From assembly GCA_029006195.1 (NCBI GenBank), contig JAQXGH010000014.1, positions 1 through 33,381 of the forward strand: a stretch of DNA of 33,381 nt. The letters are read 5' to 3'. Position 1 is the stretch's first letter, and every line of letters begins with the position of its first letter. Shown piece after piece: positions 23,254 to 31,515 of this stretch. Below the pieces are notes generated by a model. It was not told where the DNA came from. It searched no databases and saw nothing but the letters and a program-made list of their open reading frames with translations. Both the position numbers and the translations under genes were made by a program. Origin of the DNA: Bacillota bacterium. GTDB lineage: Bacteria > Bacillota > Clostridia > Peptostreptococcales > Anaerovoracaceae.

Positions 23254-25302
23254 ATGAGTTTTTTTCAGGTACTGAGAGAAAGTTTTAAGAGAATTTTTAC
23301 TAACCCGTTCAAGCTTTTGGGCTTGGGATTTATCGTTATCGTTGCTACTTTTTTCGGTGTACTTACGCCAACTGCGTTTAACATTATGCCGGATTCCATG
23401 GAGGATTTCCCAATAGCAATAGTTAATGAAGACCAGGGAGCTGTTCGTGACGGGGAGAAGGTCAATTACGGAGATGACATTATAGAAACTGTGGAAGACA
23501 ATGATGCTGTTAAATGGGAAGTCCAGGAACCTGGATATTTCGATAAGGGTATCAATAATACTAAGTACTTTGCAGCTTTTGTAATTCCAGAAGATTTCTC
23601 GAAGAACGCAATCAGTGCACAGAATGGAACTCCGCACAAGGCTGAAATCGAATATCTGAGCGATATCAGAAAGAGTTATATTTTCAGCCAGTTCAGTAAG
23701 AGCATTAAGACTCAGCTGATAGATATAGTCGGACAGTCTGTATCAAAGGAATACGTTGAGGGAACTTTTGATAATATCTTTGAAATCAAGGATTCGCTTG
23801 TTGAAGCTGCAGATGGCAGTCAGCAGGTAACTGATGGTGCAGGTGAACTTAAGGATGGAGCAGGAACGTTAAAGACGGGCACAGATAAAGTTCATAAGGG
23901 CGCTGTAGCACTGGAGAAAGGTTCATCACAGATCGCAGATGGCGCAGATACACTTAACAAGGCTGTTCAGGGAATAGATGTTAAGGGAATAGACCTTACT
24001 GACGAGCAGAAACAGGCTATACAGAAGGCGGCGGCAACAGATAAGCAGGTAACTGGCGCTGCTGACCAGTTAGCTGGTGGAATAGGACAGGGCGTAGCAT
24101 CAACGATCAAGGGACAGATGACGTCATCGGATGCCAAGAGTGATGCTGCCGGCAAGGTTATGTCTGATTCTAACGTTAAGCAGATGATTCAGGTTCTTGT
24201 AGGATCTGGTTACTATACAGAAGAGCAGGCCAAGGCTGTAGTATCCGGAATTGTATCAGCAACTCTTGATGGTGCTGCCAGCAAGGTTAGTGCAGATACG
24301 ATTACTAAATCTATTTCGCCTTCAGTAACAAGTACTGTAACTCAGGTTGCAGGAGGATCTGCTTTGAGCGGTGCTCAGGGCGTAGCTCAAGAAGCTAATA
24401 AGGAGATAATGAAGTCAGCGGCTTCTCTTAATGAACTGAAGAAGGGAACAAAGACACTGGCAGACGGTACAGCAGCTCTTAAGGCAAATATGGGCACCAT
24501 GGAGAAGGGTGCTGCACAGCTTGCTGATGGCGCTGGCAAACTCGAGGATGGTGCAGGCGAACTTCAGGAAGGCAGCCAGGAGCTTACAACAGGCCTTAAT
24601 GACGGTCTTGATGAAATTGACGATAAGCTTGTAAATTCAAGTGAAGCTATGGGCGAATTTGTATCTGAACCTGTTGTTGACAAGACTACTATTTTCGGTG
24701 AACTTACTAGATACTCACAGGGCTTCTCACCACTCTTCATGTCACTTGGACTTTGGGTTGGATCACTGTTGTTATTCTTCGTTGTACCTATTAGACCTAG
24801 AAGAGATGAGCTGGTAAATGCACCTAAGACTGTAGCAAGCGGACTTCTTACTGCATTCGTTTTCGGGCTTATGGAAGCTATAATGATATTCATTGGATGC
24901 AACGTGATCGGACTTTCACCGCTTCATCCATCGTGGCTGCTTCTGTTCCTGTGCTTCGTATCGATAGCATTCATAACGGTTATATATATGCTGTGCATTA
25001 CATTCGGTCTTGCCGGCAAGCTGATTGCTGTACTGTTCACAGTATTCCAGATCCCTTGCTGCGCAGGTTCATTCCCGGTACAGCTCATGCCTGATTTCTT
25101 CGAAAAGCTGAACCCATTCCTGCCTATGACATATGCAATCGATGGTATCAGAGAAGCTTTCTCAGGAACAGAGATCTCAGGAATGTATTATAACAGCGCT
25201 ATGTTATGCATATTCATGGCTATAGCACTTATTGTTTCTCTGCTGGTTTGTAAGAAGACAAAGAAGAGGACCGAATACATCGAGGCTCAAATCGCTGAAT
25301 AA
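23254..25302 (+). CDS. YhgE/Pip family membrane protein (ABC-2-like)
   Basis: About 682 aa. One N-terminal helix (about 18-40), a long extracellular region, then five or six helices (about 490-670) ending in a basic tail. The extracellular part carries two blocks of YhgE repeats with DGAxxLxxG periodicity (about 190-235 and 395-450), for example ADGAGKLEDGAGELQEG, predicted as long helices. Related proteins include lactococcal Pip, a phage receptor, and type VII-linked or multidrug export-like YhgE proteins; the real substrate is unknown. GGAGG selects ATG 23254 over the adjacent TTG. Regulation by the divergent TetR protein is likely. A terminator follows. Confidence 0.9.
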   Translation: MSFFQVLRESFKRIFTNPFKLLGLGFIVIVATFFGVLTPTAFNIMPDSMEDFPIAIVNEDQGAVRDGEKVNYGDDIIETVEDNDAVKWEVQEPGYFDKGINNTKYFAAFVIPEDFSKNAISAQNGTPHKAEIEYLSDIRKSYIFSQFSKSIKTQLIDIVGQSVSKEYVEGTFDNIFEIKDSLVEAADGSQQVTDGAGELKDGAGTLKTGTDKVHKGAVALEKGSSQIADGADTLNKAVQGIDVKGIDLTDEQKQAIQKAAATDKQVTGAADQLAGGIGQGVASTIKGQMTSSDAKSDAAGKVMSDSNVKQMIQVLVGSGYYTEEQAKAVVSGIVSATLDGAASKVSADTITKSISPSVTSTVTQVAGGSALSGAQGVAQEANKEIMKSAASLNELKKGTKTLADGTAALKANMGTMEKGAAQLADGAGKLEDGAGELQEGSQELTTGLNDGLDEIDDKLVNSSEAMGEFVSEPVVDKTTIFGELTRYSQGFSPLFMSLGLWVGSLLLFFVVPIRPRRDELVNAPKTVASGLLTAFVFGLMEAIMIFIGCNVIGLSPLHPSWLLLFLCFVSIAFITVIYMLCITFGLAGKLIAVLFTVFQIPCCAGSFPVQLMPDFFEKLNPFLPMTYAIDGIREAFSGTEISGMYYNSAMLCIFMAIALIVSLLVCKKTKKRTEYIEAQIAE

Positions 25303-25319
25303 TATAAGATTAAAATTAT

Positions 25320-25354
25320 AGGCAGTTTGCGAAACTAAGCAAGCTGTCTCTTTT
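25320..25354 (+). terminator. Intrinsic terminator after yhgE/pip
   Basis: About 11-bp stem with two G-U pairs: 25320-25330 with 25339-25349, 8-base loop, then CTTTTGTCTT. The U-tract is interrupted, so efficiency is uncertain. Confidence 0.7.
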
Positions 25355-25386
25355 GTCTTATAATAGAAATGCGGGGCATAGCTTCA

Positions 25387-25415
25387 TTGACTAGTTTTAT
25401 ATATTTTAGTAAAAT
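25387..25415 (+). promoter_or_regulatory. Promoter heading the MoaA-like/Fic-like/murB run
   Basis: TTGACT (25387-25392), exactly 17 bases, TAAAAT (25410-25415); TATAAT also follows at 25415-25420. It is located between the yhgE terminator and the MoaA-like gene, and is the strongest promoter-like site seen before the murB-rapZ genes. Confidence 0.7.
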
Positions 25416-25452
25416 ATAATGTACTAATTTGCAAAAAAGGAGAATTATTATT

Positions 25453-25881
25453 ATGGCAGAAGATAAGAAAGTAATTGTAACAGACGGACAGGATCTCGCT
25501 GAGAAGGCTGCTGAACTCAAGGCAGAAGGCGTTACTGATGTTACAGTTGTGGTAAACACTTTTAACTTTACAAGATATAAGGAATCAAACGATGGTAAGG
25601 ATTTACAGCCTGTCATCGATGGTATTAACAAGTCAATTGACGCAGGACTTAAGGTTAGACTGAATGTTGCTATCAAGGAAGGCTTCAATGATGATGAAAT
25701 TCTGGACTTCCTGCAGCTGACTTTCCAGCACTTTTACGATATCGTATTCCTGCCTACAATGGACTACGATAAGATCAAGGCTAAGATGCCAGGACTGGTA
25801 CCTGTAGAAGGTGATTTTGGTGAAGTAGAAATGTACAAGTATTCAATTGCTAGAGGAAGAATCGGATTCCTTAAGAACTAA
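25453..25881 (+). CDS. MoaA-like barrel fragment without any cysteine
   Basis: 142 aa. From residue 9 onward it follows the middle of MoaA (GTP 3',8-cyclase) and related radical-SAM proteins: a TDG-type turn and helix (10-25), the strand GVTDVTVVVN, then GKDLQPVIDGINKSIDAGLK (48-67), LNVAIKEGFNDDEILDFLQL (70-89), a strand DIVFLPTMD, and VEGDFGEVEMYKY..GRIGFL at the end, comparable to the VAKYYxH..GVQFGLI part of MoaA. The radical-SAM CxxxCxxC motif and the C-terminal Fe-S cysteines are absent, and there is no Cys at all. A dedicated promoter and an AAGGAG site (ATG 25453) argue against a decayed remnant. It precedes the Fic-like gene by 17 bases. Perhaps a binding or scaffold protein; function unknown. 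Confidence 0.7.
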   Translation: MAEDKKVIVTDGQDLAEKAAELKAEGVTDVTVVVNTFNFTRYKESNDGKDLQPVIDGINKSIDAGLKVRLNVAIKEGFNDDEILDFLQLTFQHFYDIVFLPTMDYDKIKAKMPGLVPVEGDFGEVEMYKYSIARGRIGFLKN

Positions 25882-25898
25882 AACCTTAGAGGTGCTAC

Positions 25899-26621
25899 AT
25901 GCAATCAGAGTTAAAAGAGCTCAGAAAAGAGCTTAACAAGTTGCTTGCAGGCAACGATATTCTTAAACAGGCTGTCAGAGAAGTCAGTAAGATCGACATG
26001 ACTAAGGCTTCACTGGTAGTAAGAAATCCTAAACATGAAATAGTAGCAGTGGATAAAATCCTTGATGGTGAACTTCCTGGAAATGTTCCAGTGGGAGATT
26101 ATGTTTTTCTGCAGAATTTTACTGATGTAATCAAGCTGGTACATCAGTATCTTGCTATGGGCAATTCCATAGATAAATATCTGCTTATCAAGGCGTATAG
26201 GATTCTCAGCGAAAATCCTGAAGGCGGATACCGAAAGTCGAATCCAGTGCTCTATTCATATAAGCATGTACCTCCGCATAGAGCTGATATTGAATCACTT
26301 CTTTCAGATATGCTCAGAAACGTTTATGGTAATGATGCTGTTGATGACGTTATTCTTAAAGCTATGTACATTCACAACAGTACTATCAGCATATATCCGT
26401 TTGACGAGTATTCTGGAGAAATAGCAGTACTGGCACTTAATTACATTCTTATGGAGAATGGTTTTATGCCAGTCAGCATGCCGATAAAGAGAGAAGAGTA
26501 TCTGGACATGACAGCTGCATGTCTTAAAGGAAAGAATCAGGAAAAATTCTACAATTTCCTGTATGAAGCAGTAAGGGATAGGATGGTAGAAACCATCGAA
26601 GCCTGTAAGGCATATGCCTAA
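25899..26621 (+). CDS. Fic-fold protein with degenerate active-site motif
   Basis: 240 aa soluble protein. Fic landmarks appear in order: GGYRKSNPVLYSYKHVPPH (109-127, like the 'G-YR--V' entry), a helix with A155 and H159, the motif region IYPFDEYSGEIA (165-176), N181, then a helix ending NGFMP, and a Y-rich helix (EEYLDMTAACLKGKNQEKFY). The canonical HPFx(D/E)GNGR is altered: the catalytic His is Y166, the first Gly is Y171, Asn is S172 and the Arg is E174; P167, F168, E170 and G173 remain. AMP or other nucleotide transfer by the normal mechanism is therefore unlikely. AGAGGTG precedes ATG. It follows the MoaA-like gene and precedes an AI-2E family permease. It may be a pseudoenzyme or have a new activity. 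Confidence 0.75.
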   Translation: MQSELKELRKELNKLLAGNDILKQAVREVSKIDMTKASLVVRNPKHEIVAVDKILDGELPGNVPVGDYVFLQNFTDVIKLVHQYLAMGNSIDKYLLIKAYRILSENPEGGYRKSNPVLYSYKHVPPHRADIESLLSDMLRNVYGNDAVDDVILKAMYIHNSTISIYPFDEYSGEIAVLALNYILMENGFMPVSMPIKREEYLDMTAACLKGKNQEKFYNFLYEAVRDRMVETIEACKAYA

Positions 26622-26649
26622 GGGTTAAATTTTAGGATCGGGATAAAAG

Positions 26650-27981
26650 ATGAAAATCATTAAACTTGAAAAAAAGCATTACCAGTGGGGATTGACAGCA
26701 TTCCTGGTTATCGTATGCTCATTTTTGGCATTTTTCGCAATATATAAATTTTCGTCAGTAGCGAAATTTGCAGATACTTTGTCTGGCGTAATAGCACCAT
26801 TTATTTATGGTATGGTAATGGCTTATTTGCTTTGCCCGATCTACAATGCTACGGTTAGATCATCCTATAGGATTATAGATAAGCACACTAATATTAAGAA
26901 GAACCTGACAATATCAAAGGCTATAGGTTCAATAATATCTGTAGTACTTCTGGTAGTAGTTATTGCAGGTGTGATTTGGATGATCATTCCTGGACTTATT
27001 GACAGTATAATTACGGTTACAGATATCCTGCCTTCAGCTGTAAAGAACTTCATAAGATGGGTAGACATCAAATTTGCTAACCATCAGGTTATCAGATCAA
27101 CTGTGGAAATGTACATGGATTATGCTATGGATTATGCCACTAATACACTTATTCCTAGAACCGGCACTATGGCAGCTGAATTCTCGGCTAAAATCATGGG
27201 TGCAGTATCAATGATGATGGACTTCATTATTGGAATAATCGTATGTGTATACTTCCTCAACATCAAAGACACACTGGCTGCACAGTTCAAGAAGATAGTC
27301 TTTGCATTCTTTAGCGAAAACACAGCGGATGAGATCCTCTCAGGTGCTGAATATACAAATAAGACATTTGGTGGATATGTTAACGGTAAAATTATTGACT
27401 CGGCAATCATCGGATGCATCTGCTTCGTAGTAATGTCCATTTTCGGATGGGAATATTCACTGCTGATAAGCAGTATCATAGGAATTACTAATATTATTCC
27501 GTTCTTCGGTCCGTTCATCGGAGCGATTCCATCAGCACTCCTGCTGCTGATGGTCAATCCTATGCATGCGCTTTATTTCGCAATTTTCATTGTACTGCTT
27601 CAGCAGTTTGACGGTAATATTCTGGGACCTAAGATTCTGGGTGACAGTACTGGTCTTGCCAGCTTCTGGATCCTGTTCGCTATCCTGGTAGGCGGCGGGC
27701 TCTTCGGATTCATAGGCATGGTAATCGGTGTTCCTGTATTCGCTGTTATATACGCTTACTGTTCGAGAGTAATCAACCTCTTCCTTAAAAAGAAGGGATT
27801 CTCCATCGTTGTTGATGATTACAAGGTTGATAAATACACAAACAATGCCGAAAGGCAGAAATTGAAATTCCGCTTAAGGGGTAAGGATAAGGTTATTACG
27901 CCGGATGATGTCCATGAGTATCATGCACCTAGAGCAGGAGCGTCGAAAGACACAAAAGACGAAGAAAATAATAACAATTAA
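26650..27981 (+). CDS. AI-2E family transporter (PerM/YtvI-like)
   Basis: 443 aa membrane protein with about eight helices in the usual pattern: two or three at the N-terminus, a helix near 97-118, an amphipathic periplasmic-type region (120-180), then a C-terminal bundle. The family motif region is visible as GYVNGKIIDSAIIGCICF, GITNIIPFFGPFIGAIPSAL, QQFDGNILGPKILGDSTGL and GGGLFGFIGMVIGVPVFAVI. Family members include putative exporters and Na+/H+ antiporters; transport of autoinducer-2 is not implied. The cytoplasmic tail is long and charged (about 380-443) and ends in Asn/Glu repeats. The ribosome site is weak (GGGAT region), and it is 28 bases downstream of the Fic-like gene and 19 bases upstream of murB. 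Confidence 0.9.
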   Translation: MKIIKLEKKHYQWGLTAFLVIVCSFLAFFAIYKFSSVAKFADTLSGVIAPFIYGMVMAYLLCPIYNATVRSSYRIIDKHTNIKKNLTISKAIGSIISVVLLVVVIAGVIWMIIPGLIDSIITVTDILPSAVKNFIRWVDIKFANHQVIRSTVEMYMDYAMDYATNTLIPRTGTMAAEFSAKIMGAVSMMMDFIIGIIVCVYFLNIKDTLAAQFKKIVFAFFSENTADEILSGAEYTNKTFGGYVNGKIIDSAIIGCICFVVMSIFGWEYSLLISSIIGITNIIPFFGPFIGAIPSALLLLMVNPMHALYFAIFIVLLQQFDGNILGPKILGDSTGLASFWILFAILVGGGLFGFIGMVIGVPVFAVIYAYCSRVINLFLKKKGFSIVVDDYKVDKYTNNAERQKLKFRLRGKDKVITPDDVHEYHAPRAGASKDTKDEENNNN

Positions 27982-28000
27982 AGAGGTTTTTATAATAGAT

Positions 28001-28903
28001 ATGGATAAAATAGCAAAGAGCTTAGAGAAAATAGTTGGATCACATAATGTTAAAGTCAAAGCTCCAATGAGTCAGCATACTTCTTTTAGAGCTGGCGGAA
28101 ATGCAGCTGTTTTAGTGCAGCCGCAAACTGCAGATGAGCTTCAGGAAGTTATCAGACTGCTGAATGAAGAAGGCATTAAACATATGGTGATCGGAAACGG
28201 CACAAATATTCTCGTTAGAGATGAAGGTTATGACGGTGTTATCGTTAAAGCCGGTGCACCTTTTAGCTATGTTAACATCGAGGGTACTAAGCTTTCATGC
28301 GGATGCGGCGCACTTCTTTCTGTTGTTGCCAATGCAGCGGCTGATAAGTCGCTTACAGGTTTTGAATTCGCATCAGGAATCCCTGGTTCGATCGGCGGTG
28401 CCGTATTCATGAACGCAGGAGCTTATGATGGCGAAATCAAGAACATTCTCGAAGAAGTTAAACTCATCTCTGCTGATGGCAGCAGAGTGTACACAGTATC
28501 AGGTGAAGAGCTTCATCTGGGATACAGAAGATCAGACCTTCAGGAAAGCGGCGATATCGTAATCGAAGCGACTATTGCTCTCGAAGAAGGTGAAGAAGAA
28601 GCTATCAGAGGCAAGATGGCTGAACTCACAGCAAGAAGAAATTCCAAGCAGCCGGTGCAGTACCCTAGCGCAGGAAGCTTTTTTAAGCGTCCTGAGGGAT
28701 ACTTTGCAGGCAAGCTCGTACAGGATGCAGGATGCAAAGGCCTCACAGTCGGTGGTGCTCAGGTCAGTGTTCTCCACAGCGGTTTTGTAATCAACATTGG
28801 AGGAGCAACTGCTACTGACATCATTCAGCTTATGCAGCTTGTTCAGGAAAGAGTTATGGATAAATTCGGAGTAATGCTTGAACCCGAGGTGCGCATAATA
28901 TGA
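28001..28903 (+). CDS. murB: UDP-N-acetylenolpyruvoylglucosamine reductase
   Basis: 301 aa flavoenzyme reducing UDP-GlcNAc-enolpyruvate to UDP-MurNAc in peptidoglycan precursor synthesis. FAD-binding segments are HTSFRAGGNAAV, VIGNGTNILVRDEGYDGVIV and GFEFASGIPGSIGGAVFMNA. The catalytic Ser is in YPSAGSFFKRP, and the late Glu in LEPEVRII. The size fits the short type II enzymes. The frame is open well upstream (to 27905) but runs into the preceding gene; ATG 28001, with AGAGG about 14 bases upstream, fits the family start. Its stop overlaps the next start (ATGA). Membership of the murB-PHP-rapZ-whiA run is typical for Clostridia. Confidence 0.95.
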   Translation: MDKIAKSLEKIVGSHNVKVKAPMSQHTSFRAGGNAAVLVQPQTADELQEVIRLLNEEGIKHMVIGNGTNILVRDEGYDGVIVKAGAPFSYVNIEGTKLSCGCGALLSVVANAAADKSLTGFEFASGIPGSIGGAVFMNAGAYDGEIKNILEEVKLISADGSRVYTVSGEELHLGYRRSDLQESGDIVIEATIALEEGEEEAIRGKMAELTARRNSKQPVQYPSAGSFFKRPEGYFAGKLVQDAGCKGLTVGGAQVSVLHSGFVINIGGATATDIIQLMQLVQERVMDKFGVMLEPEVRII

Positions 28904-29643
28904 AGTACGAAATGATTTATGATCTGCATACTCATACTACTTATTCACACGGGGAAGGATCCGTTGAGGATAATGTTAGAGTAGCAGTTAATAAGGGTCT
29001 GGATTTCGTGGCAATCACAGATCATGGCCCTGGTCATTTGTTTTATGGTGTCAAGAGAAAGAACTTTCCTAAGATGAAGGAAGACATCGATAAAATGAAT
29101 GTCAAATTTCCTAAAATAGATGTTAAATACAGCGTTGAAGCCAATACAGTACATGGTGGCAATGGCCTTGATGTTTCTCCTGAAGAAACCAAGCAATTTG
29201 ATTTCATAATTGCGGGTTTTCATTTCGGCCTTTTCGGATGCAGCTCTGTGAGAAACTGGCTCTGGAGTCATGGCTTTAAGGCTGGAGAAGAATCTCTCAG
29301 AAAGAAAAATACTAAGATGATCGTAAATGCCCTTCGTCAAAATGACATAGCTATTTTGACACATCCGGGAGACAAGGGGCCTTTCGACTTGGTAGAAATC
29401 GCCAAAGTGTGTGCAGAAACAGATACGCTTATGGAGATAAACGGCAAACACGGCCACTTAACAGAGAAAGAAATCGCACTTGTAGCTCAGAATCCTGATG
29501 TTAAGTTCATTATAGGAAGTGATGCTCATGTGCCGGATGCAGTGGGAACATTTGAAGCAAGCCTTCAGAGAGCTTTCGCTGCAGGACTCGATATCTCCAG
29601 GATAGTTAATATCAGAGAAATCGGTGAAGAACAGGATGATTAA
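28900..29643 (+). CDS. PHP-domain phosphoesterase
   Basis: 247 aa metal-dependent phosphoesterase of the PHP superfamily. The first metal motif is DLHTHTTYSHGEG (about 8-20), then AITDHGPGH, a conserved Glu in YSVEAN, LTHPGDKGPFD, and the final GSDAHVPDAVG. These supply all expected metal ligands. ATG overlaps the murB stop by four bases, indicating coupling. Clostridial murB-rapZ operons often carry such a gene, but its substrate is not known; a histidinol phosphatase-like label would be a guess. Confidence 0.9.
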   Translation: MKYEMIYDLHTHTTYSHGEGSVEDNVRVAVNKGLDFVAITDHGPGHLFYGVKRKNFPKMKEDIDKMNVKFPKIDVKYSVEANTVHGGNGLDVSPEETKQFDFIIAGFHFGLFGCSSVRNWLWSHGFKAGEESLRKKNTKMIVNALRQNDIAILTHPGDKGPFDLVEIAKVCAETDTLMEINGKHGHLTEKEIALVAQNPDVKFIIGSDAHVPDAVGTFEASLQRAFAAGLDISRIVNIREIGEEQDD

Positions 29644-29657
29644 ATAGGAGAATTGAA

Positions 29658-30500
29658 ATGAAAGTTGTAATTGTGACAGGTCTTTCCGGAGCCGGAAAAA
29701 CACAGGCAGTTGATTGTCTGGAGGATATGGGGTTTTATTGTGTCGACAATATGCCGCCGGCACTTATTCCTAACTTTATGGATCTCACAACAGGGAAGAA
29801 CATCGAGCGTGCAGCTTTTGTAATAGACGTTAGGGGCGGAAGCCTCTTCGATGATCTTAATGCAGCGCTGGAAGAAATGAAGAAAAACGGCACTGAATAT
29901 AAGATCATTTATCTTGAAGCCAGCGACAGAGTGCTTATCAGAAGATACAGCGAAACGAGAAGAATCCATCCTCTCGCAGAAGGCGGCTCTGTTTCAACTG
30001 GCCTTAAGAGAGAAAAGAAAATTCTCGAAGGAATAAGAAAAGAAGCTGACATCGTTATCGATACTTCAGGAATGAAGACAGCTCAGCTTTGGAATGAAAT
30101 CAAGCATACGCTTAACAGCGATGAGAATGAAGAAACCTTCATGATAAATATCATGTCATTCGGATACAAGAGAGGAACTCCTATGGGATGCGATCTGGTA
30201 TTTGATATGAGATTCATTCCTAATCCTTATTACGTTAAGTCACTTAAGCCGCTTACTGGAAATAACAAGAAGGTGAGCAATTTCGTGCTTAAGCATGACA
30301 TCACTAAAACTTTCCTTTCCAGCATCATTCAGATGTTAGATACTCTTATTCCGTATTACATGAAAGAGGGAAAGTATAGTCTCAGTATAGGAATCGGATG
30401 TACAGGTGGACATCACCGTTCAGTCGCAGTGGCTAATGAGATCCACAGAAGACTTGTGGAGCAGGGCCGCAGAGCAACTGTTGAACACCGCGATTTATAA
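29658..30500 (+). CDS. rapZ: RapZ/YvcJ family nucleotide- and RNA-binding protein
   Basis: 280 aa. The P-loop is GLSGAGKT (8-15), followed by CLEDMGFYCVDNMPPALIP, the DVRGG strand, and the C-terminal RapZ domain with IMSFGYKRGTPMGCDLVFDMR and IGIGCTGGHHRSVAVANEI. RapZ in E. coli directs turnover of the GlmZ small RNA and senses GlcN6P; YvcJ in Bacillus is a GTPase affecting competence. GGAG lies before ATG. It is downstream of the PHP gene by 14 bases. In most Bacillota a yvcK gene follows before whiA; here a terminator lies in its place. Confidence 0.95.
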   Translation: MKVVIVTGLSGAGKTQAVDCLEDMGFYCVDNMPPALIPNFMDLTTGKNIERAAFVIDVRGGSLFDDLNAALEEMKKNGTEYKIIYLEASDRVLIRRYSETRRIHPLAEGGSVSTGLKREKKILEGIRKEADIVIDTSGMKTAQLWNEIKHTLNSDENEETFMINIMSFGYKRGTPMGCDLVFDMRFIPNPYYVKSLKPLTGNNKKVSNFVLKHDITKTFLSSIIQMLDTLIPYYMKEGKYSLSIGIGCTGGHHRSVAVANEIHRRLVEQGRRATVEHRDL

Positions 30501-30508
30501 CAAAAATT

Positions 30509-30531
30509 AAAGCGGCACTGCCGCTTTTTTT
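30509..30531 (+). terminator. Terminator/attenuator between rapZ and whiA
   Basis: 8-bp stem AAAGCGGC (30509-30516) with GCCGCTTT (30520-30527), 3-base loop, and a 7-T run (30525-30531). Only 15 bases separate its end from the whiA start, and these hold the whiA ribosome site, so no promoter fits in between. Confidence 0.85.
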
Positions 30532-30546
30532 GACAGAGGGGGAAAA

Positions 30547-31491
30547 ATGTCTTTCGCATCAGAAACGAAAAACGAACTGGCCAGATTCACACCGGAAAAG
30601 AAGTGCTGCATGCTGGCTGAAATATCGGGATTTATGAGATTTGCCGGAAGTGTAGTTCTGGCGGGTCTTGGTAAATTCAAAATTGAAATGATTACACCTA
30701 ACCTGGCGATAGTACGCCATTACAAGACTTTGATAAAGCAGTATTTCGGTGTAGATATCACTATAGGAAGCAGAGCTGCTGAAGGCTTCGGTAAGGGAAC
30801 TGAATATGCACTTATCATAGGACCTCAGGAAAACTCTGAAATGATCCTTAGAGAAGCCGGAGTACTTATCGTAAAGGAAGGTTTCAATACTATTAGTGAT
30901 GGTATATTTGACGGCCTCATCAGAACCAAGTGCTGCAGGAAGGCTTATCTTAGAGGTGCCTTTATGGCAGCGGGAACTGTAGCTGCTCCAGAAAAGAAGG
31001 GGCACCATTTCGAAATCTTTGCCAGAACAGAGCATCAGGCTAAGGATCTGCGTAGAATGATCAATACATTTGACGATATAAATGCTAAAATCGTCGAACG
31101 TAAGCAGGGCTACGGTGTTTATCTCAAGTCGCGTGAGCAGATCACTGACATTCTGGCAATAATGGGTGCTGATCAACAGAGAAAAGACTATCTTGGCGAA
31201 ATGGAGAAAAGAGATTTGATCACTAAGGCCCACAGGGCTGAAAACCTGGATAATGCCAACATCGATAAGGCAATCAGAGCGGCCCAGCAGCAGCTGGAGT
31301 GGATCAAGAAGATCGAGGAGACAGTTGGACTTGATTACCTGACTCCTAAGCTTAGAGAAATAGCGGATATCAGAATGGAATATCCGGAGCTTGGAATAGA
31401 AGAGTTAGGTAAGACAATGGAGCCGCCGCTCACTAAGTCAGGAGTAAACAATAGATTGAGACGAATCGGTGAGATTGCCAAGAACCTCTAG
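30547..31491 (+). CDS. whiA: WhiA-type DNA-binding protein
   Basis: 314 aa. The N-terminal part is the degenerate LAGLIDADG homing-endonuclease-like domain (starting FASETKNELAR; CCRKAYLRGAFMAAGTVAAP; YGVYLKSREQITDILAIMGA). The C-terminal part is the WhiA helix-turn-helix (YLTPKLREIADIRMEYPEL, KSGVNNRLRRIGEIA). WhiA is needed for sporulation in Streptomyces and affects division and chromosome segregation in Bacillus. A GAGGGGG site precedes ATG. Expression seems to depend on read-through of the terminator just upstream, or on a promoter further up. Confidence 0.95.
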   Translation: MSFASETKNELARFTPEKKCCMLAEISGFMRFAGSVVLAGLGKFKIEMITPNLAIVRHYKTLIKQYFGVDITIGSRAAEGFGKGTEYALIIGPQENSEMILREAGVLIVKEGFNTISDGIFDGLIRTKCCRKAYLRGAFMAAGTVAAPEKKGHHFEIFARTEHQAKDLRRMINTFDDINAKIVERKQGYGVYLKSREQITDILAIMGADQQRKDYLGEMEKRDLITKAHRAENLDNANIDKAIRAAQQQLEWIKKIEETVGLDYLTPKLREIADIRMEYPELGIEELGKTMEPPLTKSGVNNRLRRIGEIAKNL

Positions 31492-31515
31492 TACCTTAAA
31501 AGAAAGGAATAATAA

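Noticed and set aside
25453-25881. Pseudogene of moaA
   Set aside because: It has an intact frame, a promoter and a ribosome site, and no other moaA parts are found in either flank.
27905-28000. N-terminal extension of murB
   Set aside because: The open frame overlaps the preceding permease gene and reads as unrelated sequence; the family start fits ATG 28001.
30559-31233. Long open frame on the minus strand inside whiA
   Set aside because: It is a shadow of whiA with no ribosome site or recognisable domain; the plus-strand gene is unambiguous.
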